Positions 1 through 11,652 of a stretch of 64,000 bases of DNA are shown here, in pieces. This stretch comes from Schistocerca nitens (taxonomy: Eukaryota > Arthropoda > Insecta > Orthoptera > Acrididae). Every line of letters begins with the position of its first letter. Positions within the stretch are counted from its first letter, which is position 1. The translations under genes and the position numbers were made by a program. The stretch is from positions 1,183,971,413-1,184,035,412 of the forward strand of contig NC_064615.1 in NCBI RefSeq assembly GCF_023898315.1. Reading direction: 5' to 3'. The notes beneath the pieces are model-generated. The model searched no databases. It was given only the letters and a program-made list of their open reading frames with translations, and was not told the DNA's origin.

Positions 1-430
1 TGCTGCTTGCATTTGACACAAAACAGTTGCACTGTGGCCAGTGTAGCCAGATATAGTGGTCATGTGTGACTGTAAGGTGTGCTTTCTTCTGTGAATATGT
101 GTGTCTTTACCATTTCCTCTCTGAAGAAGGCTTTGGCCAAGAGCTCAATATGTACCAATCTTTTTATTGTGCCTATCTGCAACTCAACATGTAATTTTTA
201 CAGTGAGAAGCATAATATTGTTGATATTCCAACCTGGACTTTCCAATGTGTAATAATGAAATATATTTTGTTGTTATTGGTTGCACAAATAAACCACCTA
301 ATTTGTTAGGGCCATGTAACCCTGCCATATTATTGTCTTTTCTGCACTATACTTAACAATATATTATAGAACGATTATAGACTCTATTATAGTGTTCCGC
401 TCTTTGACACATTTCATGACTTTGAATGCA

Positions 431-472
<42 letters not shown>
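431..472. repeat. (TG)n microsatellite
   Basis: About 20 uninterrupted TG dinucleotides, followed by a short CA-containing stretch. It lies about 165 bp upstream of the first dynein exon, in what would be intron. Confidence 0.95.
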
Positions 473-475
<3 letters not shown>

Positions 476-637
476 CACACACGCTTGTGAATGAGGGGGT
501 GAGTGGGGGGTGAGACATAGTGTCATTGATGAATGATGAGAAAATTGCTGTTGCATGATTTTACTATATTTGAGTTCATAAACCCATATATAACAGGAAG
601 ATTGCTCACAATTAATATGAAACAATCATCATTACAG

Positions 638-826
638 CTATTGCATGGTGTGCTTCTGACTCAGACACAAATTACTGCTGGAGGGAAGGGTGTAGACACA
701 GAGTCAGTCATTATTGAGCTTGCTGATGATATACTGAGTAAACTACCAGATGTCTTTAATGTCAGTCAGGTTGAAGAAATGTATCCTGTGCTTTACACAA
801 ACTCAATGAATACTGTTTTAAGACAG
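638..826 (+). CDS. Axonemal dynein heavy chain, exon (AAA5/AAA6 to C-terminal linker)
   Basis: This exon encodes 63 residues in phase 0 at both ends. An ATTACAG acceptor precedes it and a GTATGT donor starts at 827. Readable conserved segments are LLTQTQ, then ELADDILSKLP, then NSMNTVLRQ; these match the AAA6-proximal region of inner-arm axonemal dynein heavy chains (DNAH3/7/12 group), where 'ESMNTVLxQE' is a hallmark. The next exon continues directly with E-V-I-R-F-N-R-L-L, which confirms the splice. An alternative acceptor at 663-664 (TGACTCAG) keeps the same frame and would shorten the exon by 27 bp. I prefer 638 because the LLTQ residues belong to the family motif. Dyneins of this group power ciliary or flagellar beating, in insects mainly in chordotonal cilia and sperm. 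Earlier exons must lie upstream of the window. Confidence 0.85.
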
Positions 827-1118
827 GTATGTCACTAACTTATTTATCATTTCTGCAATCATATTCTTGGTTAAGCATCATTAATGAAATATATACCTTA
901 AAAACTCAAAATATGAAATTTGTTATAAAATAAGAAGTTGTAGAACTGTCAAAGATGATGAATTTCATTTCCTCTCCTTTCCACTCCTGGAAAAAAAAAG
1001 ACTCCTAGTCCTACAAGATATGTGAACGAGCTCCTGACAAGTCTGGTCTGGTTAGTAGGAGAACAGACTCTGTGACTCGTGCCTGGTAACAGCTGTGCCC
1101 ATCAAAGACAAGACATTT

Positions 1119-1160
1119 GGAACATAGGAGGCAGCTACTGGCAGAAGTAAAGCTGTGAGG
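1119..1160. repeat. Fragment of tRNA-headed composite repeat
   Basis: The stretch from GGAACATAGGAG to AGCTGTGAGG resembles the reverse complement of the middle of the composite repeat at 50826-51350 (around 51000-51045). Only about 40 bp are shared, so this is a small relic in the dynein intron. Confidence 0.5.
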
Positions 1161-1639
1161 GCATATTTCAACTACTAAAAGTGTTCCTTGTGAAAGGCAA
1201 GCTTTGGTAATTGAGTTCCTGTTTGACATAAAGTTTCAATTTGCCAGTGAGTTCTCTTACTTTCTCTGTTGTCGCTTCTATCTGTAGCTTGAGAATCATT
1301 CTTGTAACACAAACAGGACTATCTCATTATGATTCAAATAAAATGACTGGTATTATTTAACATAGTCTAAGAGCAGTAATAGATCAATTATAGAAACTCA
1401 CGGAATCCCCGTGGCAAATTTTTCCACACGGTTGATGTTGCATCCGGCCTTTCTGAAGCCAGTTCCCTTGTTGTAAGAAGCTGATTTGTTTATCCACTGT
1501 CGGCTCACTAAGCCTCTCACATTTTCACCAGAGCCCGGTTAGCCACCACTTTTCTGAGTTCCTGCAGGGTCTGTAGGCCATCCTCCACTTTGCGGCATTG
1601 CCTGCCCCCCGAGATTTGGACGAGGTGTCGGTCTTCTGA

Positions 1640-2460
1640 GATGGATGGTGAAATAATGATTAAGGTGGTAGAAAAAACTGGAGAAGACAAGATAATAACA
1701 GTGGTGTTCGCAGATGACTCAATGGTCGGGGGAAACGGGGAGGAGGAAACTCGAGAATAGCTGAATGCTTGGGAAGAAACTCTGAGACAGTATGGAGCGA
1801 AATGTAATGTAACCGAATGTAAGATCCTGGCTGCCAGTAGAAAGAAAGATAGACCAACTACCAGAATAAGGATTGGAGTTGAACAGTTGGAGTACCTGGA
1901 AAGTGTGATTGAGGAAAATGAGAAAGATATCAGTGACTGTAGCAGACAAGCAGTGTTAGGAGCACGCTTTGGTACAAAGATGTCCACAACGAGACAGAGA
2001 AGTAATACATAAATGTTACTACATCCCAATACTGACCTATACTTCAGAAACATGGATAATGAAGAAAAAAGATGTGAGAAGATTATAGGAATGCAAAATG
2101 AAGTTCCTCGGAAGTAGAATAGAATTGATGAGGAGAGACATGATGAGGAAAGAAAGGGTAAGGGAAATAGCGTGAGAAGGAACTTCACAGAGCAGTATGG
2201 TACGGGTACATAAAGAGAATGGAAAAGAAGATGACTCCCAAGAAGATACATGAAATGGAGATGTGAAGGAAATGACCAGGAGGAAGACCAAGGGATAGGT
2301 GGCTGAAAGGTGTGCAGAAGTATGTTGGAAAAAAAGTGAGGACTGGACCAGACTGAACCCAGGAAGGTTGAGGAAAACAGGGCCCGATGAAAACAATTAT
2401 GTTCCGAACAGACCCAACCTGGGGCTGAAATCTGTTCAAGATGGTGATGATAATGAGTTG
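1640..2460 (+). mobile_element. Decayed non-LTR retrotransposon, 3' part of reverse transcriptase ORF
   Basis: Forward-strand translation in several frames gives LINE reverse transcriptase features. The catalytic box reads VVFADDSM, followed by segments like LNAWEETLRQYG, then CKILAASRKKDRPTTRIRIG, then a C-terminal region with WTRLNPGRL and PNLGLKSV near the end. Stops and frameshifts interrupt it throughout. The order (FADD box, thumb, C-terminal basic region) fits the last third of ORF2 of an insect RTE- or Jockey-like LINE. The element is 5'-truncated at about 1640. The long minus-strand open frame over the same bases (1517-2476) is antisense to this and has no protein features. Confidence 0.7.
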
Positions 2461-2489
2461 ATGCGGCATCCTCCACTTAATTGCATATA

Positions 2490-5080
2490 TTGACTAATAT
2501 AGTTTTGTGCATATTGTTTCTTAAATGAGAACTAATCAAGGAACTTGGCTGATCCATATATGGTATTTAAAGAACATGAAACTTCTACAATAAATTTTTA
2601 TTATAATTGAAACAATCAAATATCTTGGATAAGTCACAGAAGGTCCCAACTCTTCATTTTATTTATATAAATACACTTTGATTTACTCATCTGAAAAGGA
2701 ACTCTTCAGTATAATAGAGCTCAAAAGACTCCACTGGAAGTATTGTATAAAAAGAAAGACTTTAAATAGTTTCTGAGACAGTACTTTGAAAGACTTGTAC
2801 CTGGAAAAAGACCAAGAGGAAGATTTTGCAACATCTGTGAAAACAGATTGTCAGTGACATTTGTAAGAGGCATACAAATATCAGTATTGTCTCATGCCTG
2901 GAACTGTATAGAGATAGAACAGCCTCTGAGAAATTTATGCACTTCTATATCATTCTGGAGTGAAGAACATATGATGCTGATAATGCCATCAGTGAATGTG
3001 TACATAGTTATCTCAGTAGAACTGTCCTTTTCAAATATCCTTTAGGAATCCAAACTAAGTATCTGGTGATACTATTATTTTCTTAAAAAAATTGGCAGAT
3101 CATGTTAGCAGACACACTGGCATTTACTAAATCCCCTTTTTTGTGCAGAGGTCTAACAGTGGTACATTTTAATTATGTGCAAAATTACTATGTTTCCCAA
3201 TAACATAATGTTGCAGGAACGTTAACTGATGTATATAGATCTGTCTGCAAAGTGTGTTCTGAATAGAGTTATTAGTAAAGGAGCAATAAATGAAAATTTC
3301 ATTCCTGATGCTGAAGTCTGACTGCACAAACAGTGAATATGTAGTAAGCAGTAACATTTCTTCCTTTTAACATTTTGTGGGGGTGTCATCAAAAAAATAC
3401 ATTTGGGATGGTTCGAAATTGTGTCAAAGTTTGTTGGAAGTTTCTAAATACTCTCATTCTCAAATACTCTGTGTACTTGTGCACCTTCAGTTATGCTATC
3501 TCAAAACAAATACATGGTTTTTAAGTGTAATACTTGTCGTATTGTGTTAAACGTGTAACATAAAATTATACGTCTTAATGAATAGGTTAGAACATTTTAA
3601 AGTTTTAAATTTGGTAAATTATTACACAAAACAGTAAAAATTGCATTTTTTTGTCCTTGTCCTGAAAAAGGCACCAGGTTTGAGAATAGTAATATAGTAC
3701 TATACAGTAATACAGGATTAGTAATACAGATAATTGTTACTGTATTATTAGAAATATCATCAACCCCTTACAAACTTTTCCTTTTGCAAATCTTCATTTA
3801 TGCTTGTGGAAATCATACTGATGTTCCAAAGAACTACTTCGATCTATCTAAATGTGGCATGAAATAGACAGAACAGAATGGTCCAGGACATATGCGACAC
3901 ACAGTTACTGAAAACGTATCACAAACAACATTTTTATTCAGTGAAAGAAGGGAAAATAATAGTAATGCCACGTAGGAAGCAAACTTTGGTGCACTGATAC
4001 ATAATTTAAAATCTATAAGTACTGATTCCATGATTAGAGTGGTTAAATCAAGTTTAATGCTAAGAAACACACAAATTATTAATAATAATCAGATTCAAAT
4101 GTGTGAGACAACAGTGCCTTATGATACCTGGTAATAACAGATGATTAATGATCCCACTGTCGATGTAGCTAATTTCATCTTTAAATTTAGACAGTCTTTG
4201 ACAGAACCCTCCTGTTTTGGTCACTCCAACTACTATACAAATATTCACAAGGAGTAGCACTGTTCACTGGATGGTATACATAAATCCATAACATTGACAC
4301 TAGCAAGTTGAGTTTAGCGAGGGGTAAGCCTTAGTTTGGTTGGTACGTGCATGTGGTGCCATTTCACCACTTCGCCAGTTGATAATAGAATTAGCATACG
4401 GTTAATACCATCCTAGCAGTTTAATGGACTCCATTAATCAGATACTCCATGCATGTATATCATCTAGTTCCAAGTGAACATTAACTACTGTTTCCAATTA
4501 CTCCATATCTTTTCTTTGTCTACCACCAGCTCTCCAAAGACAATGCAGTGGACCACAGTACTGCTATGCATTTCAAAACCACCTTGCCCATTATGCTGCC
4601 TTCTTGCTTGAACCTAACTAAACACTCAGCAAACCGTTAAATATCTTCTGGCATTTCCTAATGAAGTTTAACTCACAGTCGCTGTCAAAACACATGTAGA
4701 CACATCCATCGTGCACTTTTCTCAGTGTCTGAGAATATTGTTTCCTGCTGCATGGCTTTTCTAGAAAAACCAAGACTCAGCAAAGACGTTTGTGTGTGAG
4801 ACATAGCTATCTCTACGGCTACACATATTCTGCAGTGCTATGTGCACCAGCTGAAAATGTCGTCTACCGAGGTGCCTCTCCTTCTGCTACAGCAGATAGG
4901 TTGCGTGCCAAAAACGAATTTGTGCATCACCACATTTTAACACGTGAGACAATGAAGGAAATGTTTTCAGTTAACCCTTTCAGACCCTCTGGCTACTATT
5001 GTGTACATTAACTTTTACTGTGTCTTGTCTGCAACAGAAGCACTTTTTCCCAACGGATGTTCAACCTTTCCATCACAATT
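2490..5080. other. Intron sequence with no recognised feature
   Basis: AT-rich sequence inside the dynein intron. I see no exon with dynein similarity, no RNA gene and no clear transposon terminus. Short open frames on both strands show no family motif. Confidence 0.5.
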
Positions 5081-5084
5081 GCTA

Positions 5085-5225
5085 CCAACTGTTCAGCATC
5101 ACTATGAAAATATCAGCGAGTCAATGTAACAGTGTGCAGCAACTCATGATCACCAGAATACACAGATGTAGTTGGTTTGCTATATTCCACAGTATAATTG
5201 AATATGGTATTGTTATTTTGCATGA
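5085..5225 (+). mobile_element. Possible small LINE reverse-transcriptase relic
   Basis: The forward frame reads AIFHSIIEYGIV near 5180-5215. This resembles the segment YGYFHCLIEYGII of the LINE fragment at 22692-23162, which belongs to the C-terminal part of a LINE ORF2. Only about 45 residues are comparable, so the assignment is weak. Confidence 0.3.
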
Positions 5226-5703
5226 TAATTATTGAATGACCATATTACTATTTAAAACAATAGATAGTATTTTGTAATTAATTACTTCAGTCCATAAAAT
5301 GAAGCCAAGAGTGCAAAGTTTGTTTTGAAAATCAGTACATATTTTTGTATGTATCTTGTATCTAAAATCACTAAAAACTCACCCAAAACCATTACTACAT
5401 AAATGAATATTTTCCTTCCTCCTGAAAAAATTGAGGTCTGAAAAGCGTTAAAGTTTTTCTAAAATTTCTTCTCCTGTGATGATTATTATGAAAAAATTAA
5501 AATTTCTTACATAGTAGAACTATCATTAATAGTGCTCCTGCCCTCTGTATTGCTATCATATGTTATGGTTTTTTACCAATATTAATATTTTGTGTTTTTG
5601 TTGTTTAATCTATCAATTTCAGGCAGCATCAGCCATGAAGGGAAGTAAGTTGTTGGTAGTGCTGTAGTATTTATGTGGCCCTCAGCTTTTGAAGGCTTCC
5701 TTG

Positions 5704-5784
5704 CTAGCAGATGCCAGACTGTTGGGTTCTTGTGTACCACAAAGAGTTTAGCGGTAAAGAACCCAGCAGCTTGGCATCTGCTAG
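5704..5784. repeat. Imperfect inverted repeat (hairpin)
   Basis: Left arm 5704-5730 begins CTAGCAGATGCCA and right arm 5758-5784 ends TGGCATCTGCTAG. The 27-bp arms match at about 24 positions around a 27-bp loop. It lies 177 bp upstream of a dynein exon. It could be the core of a small foldback or MITE element; no target-site duplication was identified. Confidence 0.75.
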
Positions 5785-5960
5785 TGGTTGCACCATCATT
5801 CACCCATTTTCTGCAAGTGCTAGTAACTAGAGACATTAAAAAAGAAAAAAAAAAACATAGGACTGTGTACTCTTCATATTGCACAATCAGAAAATTTCCC
5901 AGAGTTGATTGCTATACTGTGAGTTATATAATATATCGATACCATTTCTTTTTTTATCAG

Positions 5961-6169
5961 GAGGTGATTCGTTTTAACAGACTGCTGTCTGCTGTGAAAG
6001 ACTCATTAGTAAGTGTGCAAAAGGCAGTGAAAGGACTGGTAGTTATGTCTTCAGAACTGGAAGAAGTGCACAACAGCCTGTTGGTTGGAAGAGTACCTGC
6101 TGTTTGGGCCAGTAAATCATATCCTTCATTGAAACCCCTTGCAAGCTACATTACTGACTTGATTCTGAG
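5961..6169 (+). CDS. Axonemal dynein heavy chain, exon (C-terminal region)
   Basis: A pyrimidine-rich TTTTTTTATCAG acceptor precedes 5961 and a GTTAGT donor follows at 6170. The exon is 209 bp; it starts in phase 0 and ends two bases into an arginine codon completed by the next exon. It encodes EVIRFNRLL, then QKAVKGLVVMSSELEEV, then VPAVWASKSYPSLKPL. 'KGLVVMSSELEE' and 'W..KSYPSLKPL' are signature strings of the C-terminal region of axonemal dynein heavy chains, downstream of AAA6. The sequence is uninterrupted and clearly under protein-coding constraint, unlike everything around it. Confidence 0.93.
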
Positions 6170-6419
6170 GTTAGTAATAATTAATTTATTTTTCAGAGTT
6201 AATTAGATATGTCCCTTTGAGGCAAGCTGTTTTAAGAAACTAAGGTAATTTGCACATAAATTTCTAGATGAGACTCTCTGAGAATCCAAGAATTAAATTT
6301 ATTATTTTTCTGATATGGTCATCTTCTTCTGACCTTTGCCTGTGTAGCTTACCTGCAGCTCTCTGTAGTTTTTAATCACTTAACTGTTGTCTGCATTGGA
6401 AGTGTGTAGGGGCATAGTG

Positions 6420-7440
6420 GTGGTGACTGGCAGTAGAGTATCCTGGAGTAGCACCTATCTAAGGTCTAATATGATGGTAGAGAGTGCTTTGTGGTGCACG
6501 TTGTATAGACCACATAAGCACTATAGGTTGTAGATCATTGTAGGTGTCAATATTTGTCTATGACCACATTGCTTTTAGTGCCAAGCCAGAAAAAGCTCTA
6601 TTTGTTGATAGTGAATCCGTGGAAGTTGTGTATATGTGAGGATTGTCTAGGCCCATTCATGTTGTTGGCCACAGCTGTGGGCCCAATGTTGGTGCTGGCA
6701 GAGTCTTGGTAAGAGGCCACATCCTGTCATGTGGCATGAGCTGAAGTAAGTGTAAAAGTGTCTCGGATGTCTGACCGTGCAGTAGTTCTGCTGGGCTTTT
6801 CTCATTTATCGGTGTCATTCTGTAGGCATTGAAAAAGGTAGAGCATCTCCTGTGGATACAAGCTGGACAGCTACTTTCATTTTTTCTTTGAAAGTCCTCA
6901 TCACCTGCTCAGCTTTGTCCCTAGATTGAGGGTGATGTCAATAATGTAGCTCAGAGCATGGATGTTTTTATCTTGTTTGATGCTGAAGAAGTGACAGATG
7001 TAGAACATCATCAAACTGAGAAGTGGAGCAGCAAAATCAATCTGGACGTTCTCCCAGGGCCTTCTGGGGGTGGATCCAATGAAAGAACATGTGGCCTGGG
7101 AAGTGAATTGCTAAAGGGTGCACTCAGAGTACCCCCAGGCGAGGTGCTCGTGCCCTCGTTTATCTCCAGCTAACGAAAATGGAGGTGAGCTGGGTTGTTC
7201 ATTCCAGAGGTACCCAAGTGTTCTGCATGTACAGTTGCCAAACCTTTCTCCACAATCTGTGTCAGATCACTGTTCAATAGAAATTAATAATAAAACTCCA
7301 ACTTGGAGAAATAAACTTTTAGTCTTGTATCCACCCACAATGGTAGTTAATTTTTGTCAGTTTGAAAACTTTATGGATGTGCCACTCACTTGGAGTTCAA
7401 CTGTGACTACGAAGCCTGTAATGGAGAATTTATTGAGATC
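6420..7440 (-). mobile_element. Ty3/gypsy fragment A, integrase region with internal deletion
   Basis: Read on the minus strand, 7100-7060 gives an integrase-core beginning (PWENVQIDF). The frame then jumps to the end of the core and the C-terminal part near 6940-6740, where KAEQVMRTFK and MTPINEKSPAELLHG appear. Most of the catalytic core, including the segment that would carry the central Asp, is deleted. Stops and frameshifts are frequent. This copy is distinct from gypsy B (8.3-13.9 kb), which has its own integrase of different sequence. Confidence 0.65.
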
Positions 7441-7450
7441 GTAACTGTAG

Positions 7451-8310
7451 TATGAGGGTTGGAACTTTAATAGTGGCAACTATTTATTTACAGCTCGTAC
7501 AAAATAGACACGTGTTTCAAAGTTTTACTGACCTTCAAAGTAGTTGCCAGCGATATGGAAGTCGTAGGATACTCTTAGCAGTGCCATTTGTGTTGACAGT
7601 TCGAGCGGTGCGGTCTGTTGCCCGACAAATTTGTAGCAGTTCTGAAACAAATGACGTGAAGTGTTTCCTTCAGTTTAGAAATCGAGTTGAACTCACGAGG
7701 GCTTAAGACAGGGGAGTGTAGTAGGTGGTATAGCACTTAGCAGCCCCATCAGTCAAACAAATGAGTAACAGCTTGCACAGTACGTCCTTGAGCATTGTCC
7801 TGCAAAATGATGGTCAGGTCCTGCAGAAAGTGTCATCACTTCTGCCTCTGTGCTGTTCATTTTTGGAACACAACCTATGAGCAGCTTAGAGACAGAAGTG
7901 ATGACACTTTCTGCAGGACCTGACCACCATTTTGCAGGACAATGCTCAAGCATGTACAGTGGAAGCTGTTACTGATTTGTTTGACTGGTGGGGCTGCTAA
8001 GTGCTATACCACCTACTGCACTCCCCTGGCTTAAGCCCTCGTGAGTTCAACTCGAGTTGTAAACTGAAGGAAACACTTCACGGCATTCGCTTCAGAACTG
8101 CTTCAAATTCATTGGCCAATAGACCGTGTTGCTCGAACGTCAACACGACTGGCACTGCTAAGAGTATCCTACGACTTCCACATCGCTGGCAACAGGTTAT
8201 ACACAATGCTGGTGACTACTTTGAAAGTCAGTAAAACTTTGAAACATGTACCTATTTTTAGTACGAGCTGTAAATAAATAGTTGCCTCGATTAAAGTTCC
8301 AACCCTCATA
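7451..8310. mobile_element. Palindromic mariner-family element
   Basis: The element is bounded by TA on both sides and by the terminal repeat TGAGGGTTGGAACTTTAAT on the left, with its reverse complement on the right. Unusually, the symmetry does not stop at a 30-bp terminal repeat. The two halves (about 7451-7848 and 7882-8310) are inverted copies of each other, each corresponding to the 3' half of a mariner transposase gene. The right half reads toward the right end with LQDNAQ-like, then YHLLHSPGLSP, then LKETLHGIRFRT, then LPHRWQQVIHNAGDYFE. The left half encodes the same segments on the minus strand. The short centre is around 7849-7881. The catalytic Asp after 'SP' is replaced (LSPREF), so neither half encodes an active enzyme. 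Confidence 0.88.
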
Positions 8311-9774
8311 TAAGCAGGACTGGGCTCCTGCACATTTGGGCATCACACTTCCAAATACGCTACGTGGGCACGGCGTGGCCCCTACGAGTCATTTCTCGAC
8401 AGAATAATCACTGAGCTGTTTACTGCTGAGTGTCTCACAGCTGCCACAGCATCTGTGGATACAAGATGTGGTAAATGGAATTGCAGTTGCAGGCACCTAT
8501 TCGTGTCTGCACAATGCTGTGCCCATATCCCTCTGACAATGGAGACTCGGGTCCAACATGGACCCTCAGCAGACGGCTCTGCTCCAGTTTCTGGACTGAC
8601 TGTAGGCATTGTCTAGTTTCTGCTACGGTCCCAGTGGCTGCTGCAACTGCTACTCGTCAGACAGTGCCGTTTTGCCCCTACTGTAGCCACTCCTGAGGAA
8701 CCTGCTTTGCTGGGCCTGTGCCAGGATTGCCCAGTAGCCACCGCCTCACGAGACTGTGTCACTACAGCACGTGTTCGCTCGTCAGTGGACTGTCCGTAGG
8801 CCTGTAGCTTCAATGGACCATTTGAGTACTCTACCACAGCACCTCCCTGCTCACTGCCACTACAATGTTCGTGAACATCATCATGATGAGCACCTTCTAG
8901 GTATATTTGTGGATTGACACTTCAGTTGTAATCAAGTTGTCTGCATTGTGTCTGACTACTTGGAGACTGAAGTGGCTAGTAATAATTCAGTTAATTAGAA
9001 CACTGAACAAGTAGTACTTTATGAATTACAACAAACTTATCTTTGTTCACCAGGCTCAGTTGTAGTTATAAAACTGCATTGTGGACTTGCAGTTCAGAAC
9101 ACAGTAAATGAGGCACGATTACTGAATGACGAATTGATACGAGATCAGAATGACTGTATTGTGGCTTCACTGTAGTCACTAGAAAACACAAATTTGTAGC
9201 CACTACTTGACATAGTATTGGCACATAGGAGATGGATGTCTCTTCCCTCACTGACTGTTGACACAGGCTGTGTCACAGTGAGTAGGCAACACGATGATGT
9301 TACTCGGACAGGAACTTCCTGAAAGTGGGCAGGATCCAACCTCAAACAAAACTGCCCACCTGGTCTCTGGCAACACTATTTCAGGGCAGAGGCACCTCGG
9401 AACTGCTGGGGCACGGCTTGTTCCTAGCATTTCCTCGATGTCTCGTGATACCGCTTTGCTGTGCGATATCACTGTGGAGATCAATACTTATTGTGCCACT
9501 TTCTCGACGACACCTCATTCCTCCCCCGCAAACATCTGACCCGGTGTCAGGTACGGAGATGGGATGTGGCGGTTGGGTGGAGGATGGGGCACTGACACAA
9601 TTGTGTAAGTAGGTGCCAAAACATCAGTCGATGCCAAACACCCACCCGCACCCAGTATCCACCGTGCACACTGCTGGAAATGCCAACCGGGAAACTACCA
9701 GAGGGTGCATGTCGGTGGCCGTAGGTGCAGAGTCGGATGACGCGAGAGGCTAGAGGGGCATCCGGCCAGGTGAC

Positions 9775-10011
9775 TGGGTTGGGTTGTTTTGGGGGAGGAG
9801 ACCAGACAGTGAGGTCATCGGTCTCATCAGATTAGGGAAGGACGGGGAAAGAAGTCGACCGTGCCCTTTGAAAAGAACCGTCCCGGACTTTGCCCGGAGT
9901 GATTTAGGAAAATCGTGGAAAACCTAAAACAGGACGGTCGGATGCGGGACTGAACCGTCGTCCTCCCGAATGCGAGGCCAGTGTGCTAACCACTGCGCCA
10001 CCTCGCTCGGT
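9775..10011 (-). mobile_element. tRNA-derived SINE (family 1)
   Basis: The minus strand starts with GAGCGAGGTGGCGCAGTGG, an A-box-like tRNA head, followed by a B-box-like GACGGTTCAGTCCCGC and a non-tRNA body. It ends in GGTTGGGTTG. The 9-bp target-site duplication CCAGGTGAC is at 9766-9774 and 10012-10020. The family is common in locust genomes. It interrupts the tail of gypsy B. Confidence 0.92.
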
Positions 10012-10254
10012 CCAGGTGACCGGGCGCGACCCTGTCGCTAGCTGTGTCATGGCTGCCAGCACGACTGCAGTGCTGGTGGCGGTGCCAGATTGACATTCAC
10101 GAGCATCTCACACTGTTGAGGTGAGCGTACTGCTGGATGCAGCATCTCTGTCTGACAGTGGCTGCTTCGTGCCCTGGCTGCATGCTGGCTGTGTGAACAG
10201 AATCTTCCAAGTGGATTGGCTGAAGCTGATCCTGATGCCGCCTGTGCAATCCTG

Positions 10255-11126
10255 TCAGGCCATGGCTCTTGTAGGTGGAATGGGACAACACCTCATACAC
10301 CACACTCTGTTCCCATCTGCAGCCCCTGCCAAACACACAAAAGAACAATGGTTGCTAAGGTGGAAACTGTGACTTGGAAGGAGGGACGGAAGGTCTCGTA
10401 GCAAATTGAGCAGAGTCCTATTGCAATGACCGTACAGGATCTCACTGGCGAATTTCTGTATTTGGGCAAGAAGCAATACGACAACAGAAAACCTTCCAAA
10501 GCCTGGTCCCATATGTGGGTGGCTCATAATTTGTCCATCTGTGATTTCGAGGTCCTTATGAAGCTTTGAGTTTCACCGTTCAATTGCAGATGAAAGGGCA
10601 CTGTGAATATGTGCTAAATACCATTGCCTGCACAAAACTGTTCAAACTCTCGAGACGTGAACTGTGGCCCATTATCCGACTCTACCACCTCAGAAATGCC
10701 TTCAGTGCTGAAGATTGGCATAAGAGTTGATACTGTGCTGCCTGACGTTGTAGACATAATTGAAATGAGGAAGGAAAACTTGCCGTACACATTCACAACC
10801 GGTAGCCAGCGTATGTTGCAGTACAGCCCAGCAAAATGTATGCACAGGTATTGCCAAGATGCGCCAGGATGTTGCCATTCAAAGTACTGGTGTGGGGGAG
10901 TGGATTTGTGTTCTTCACATATTGCACACTGTGAAGTCGTGTCCTCCATTTGTGAATTCATTCCCAGCCAACTGCTCAGTGCAGACAATACCCCAATGTC
11001 ATTTATATAACAGCTGAAGAACTTTCCGTTGGAGGGACTGTGACTCTTAAATTGCCACTTTTGGTATGCCTCAGGATGACACCCATCTGTATAGAGGTGG
11101 CATGCCGATGAGGAAAGTAACAACAA
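10255..11126 (-). pseudogene. Gypsy B integrase
   Basis: The zinc-binding tail (CAICEEHKS) is followed by the DDE core. The first catalytic Asp is replaced (CIHFAGLY where IDFAGP is usual), while the second catalytic region is intact as ESDNGPQFTSREF. After 10614 the frame shifts but integrase continues, with PFHLQLNGET and then RTSKSQMDKL near 10560, and SEILYGHCNRTLLNLL near 10430. The C-terminal tail leads into proline-rich sequence. The loss of the first Asp and the frameshift mean the enzyme is dead. Confidence 0.78.
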
Positions 11127-11165
11127 ACCATCGGGCAGCAGTTTAATGAGGAAATTAACAAAGAA

Positions 11166-11642
11166 TCACTGGGTGGCAGATCTCCTCCAGACTCTACAGC
11201 CACGGCCAACAGACAAACTCGAGCACTGTCTGGAATGCGAGGTCCGGTGCTGTCTCCTGTGCCACACAGCTAAAGGTGGCTGGAAAATCTTCCGAAAGCC
11301 AGATTTTGTCTGAATCGACGTGATGACAGGCGTCCTCAGAGGAATCAAATGCAATAGGTTGCCTGAGCGGGAGGTTGGCATTGGCAGGGGGCTGATGTGA
11401 CAACTTGTACTGCCTGCTGAACAGGAGTAGGGCCTACCATTGTAACATCTGCACTGTACATGCTGGGATGGGTGTGAGGACTCAAACAGAGCTGCCAATG
11501 GTCTGTGGTCCATAACTAGAGAAAAGTGGTGGCCATACAGGTATTGATGGAAGTGTGTGACCTCGTAAGTTATAGACAACACCTCCTTCTCAAGTTGGCT
11601 GTAATTGTATTGGGCCTTGGTCAATGTCTTTGATGCAGACAC
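11166..11642 (-). pseudogene. Gypsy B RNase H domain
   Basis: The open frame begins near a basic stretch and reads YSQLEKEVLSITYEV, then HFHQYLYGHHFSLVMDH, then RPLAALF. These are the classical RNase H strings of Ty3/gypsy elements, downstream of the RT connection domain. It is broken after about 60 residues. Confidence 0.82.
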
Positions 11643-11652
11643 AATTTGCCTG

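Noticed and set aside
353-625. Minus-strand frame rich in Thr-His repeats
   Set aside because: It is translation of the (TG)n microsatellite.
1517-2476. A 319-codon minus-strand open frame, one of the longest in the first 15 kb
   Set aside because: It is antisense to a forward LINE reverse transcriptase relic that has recognisable motifs in the same bases. The minus-strand translation is Ser/Phe/Leu-rich with no family features.
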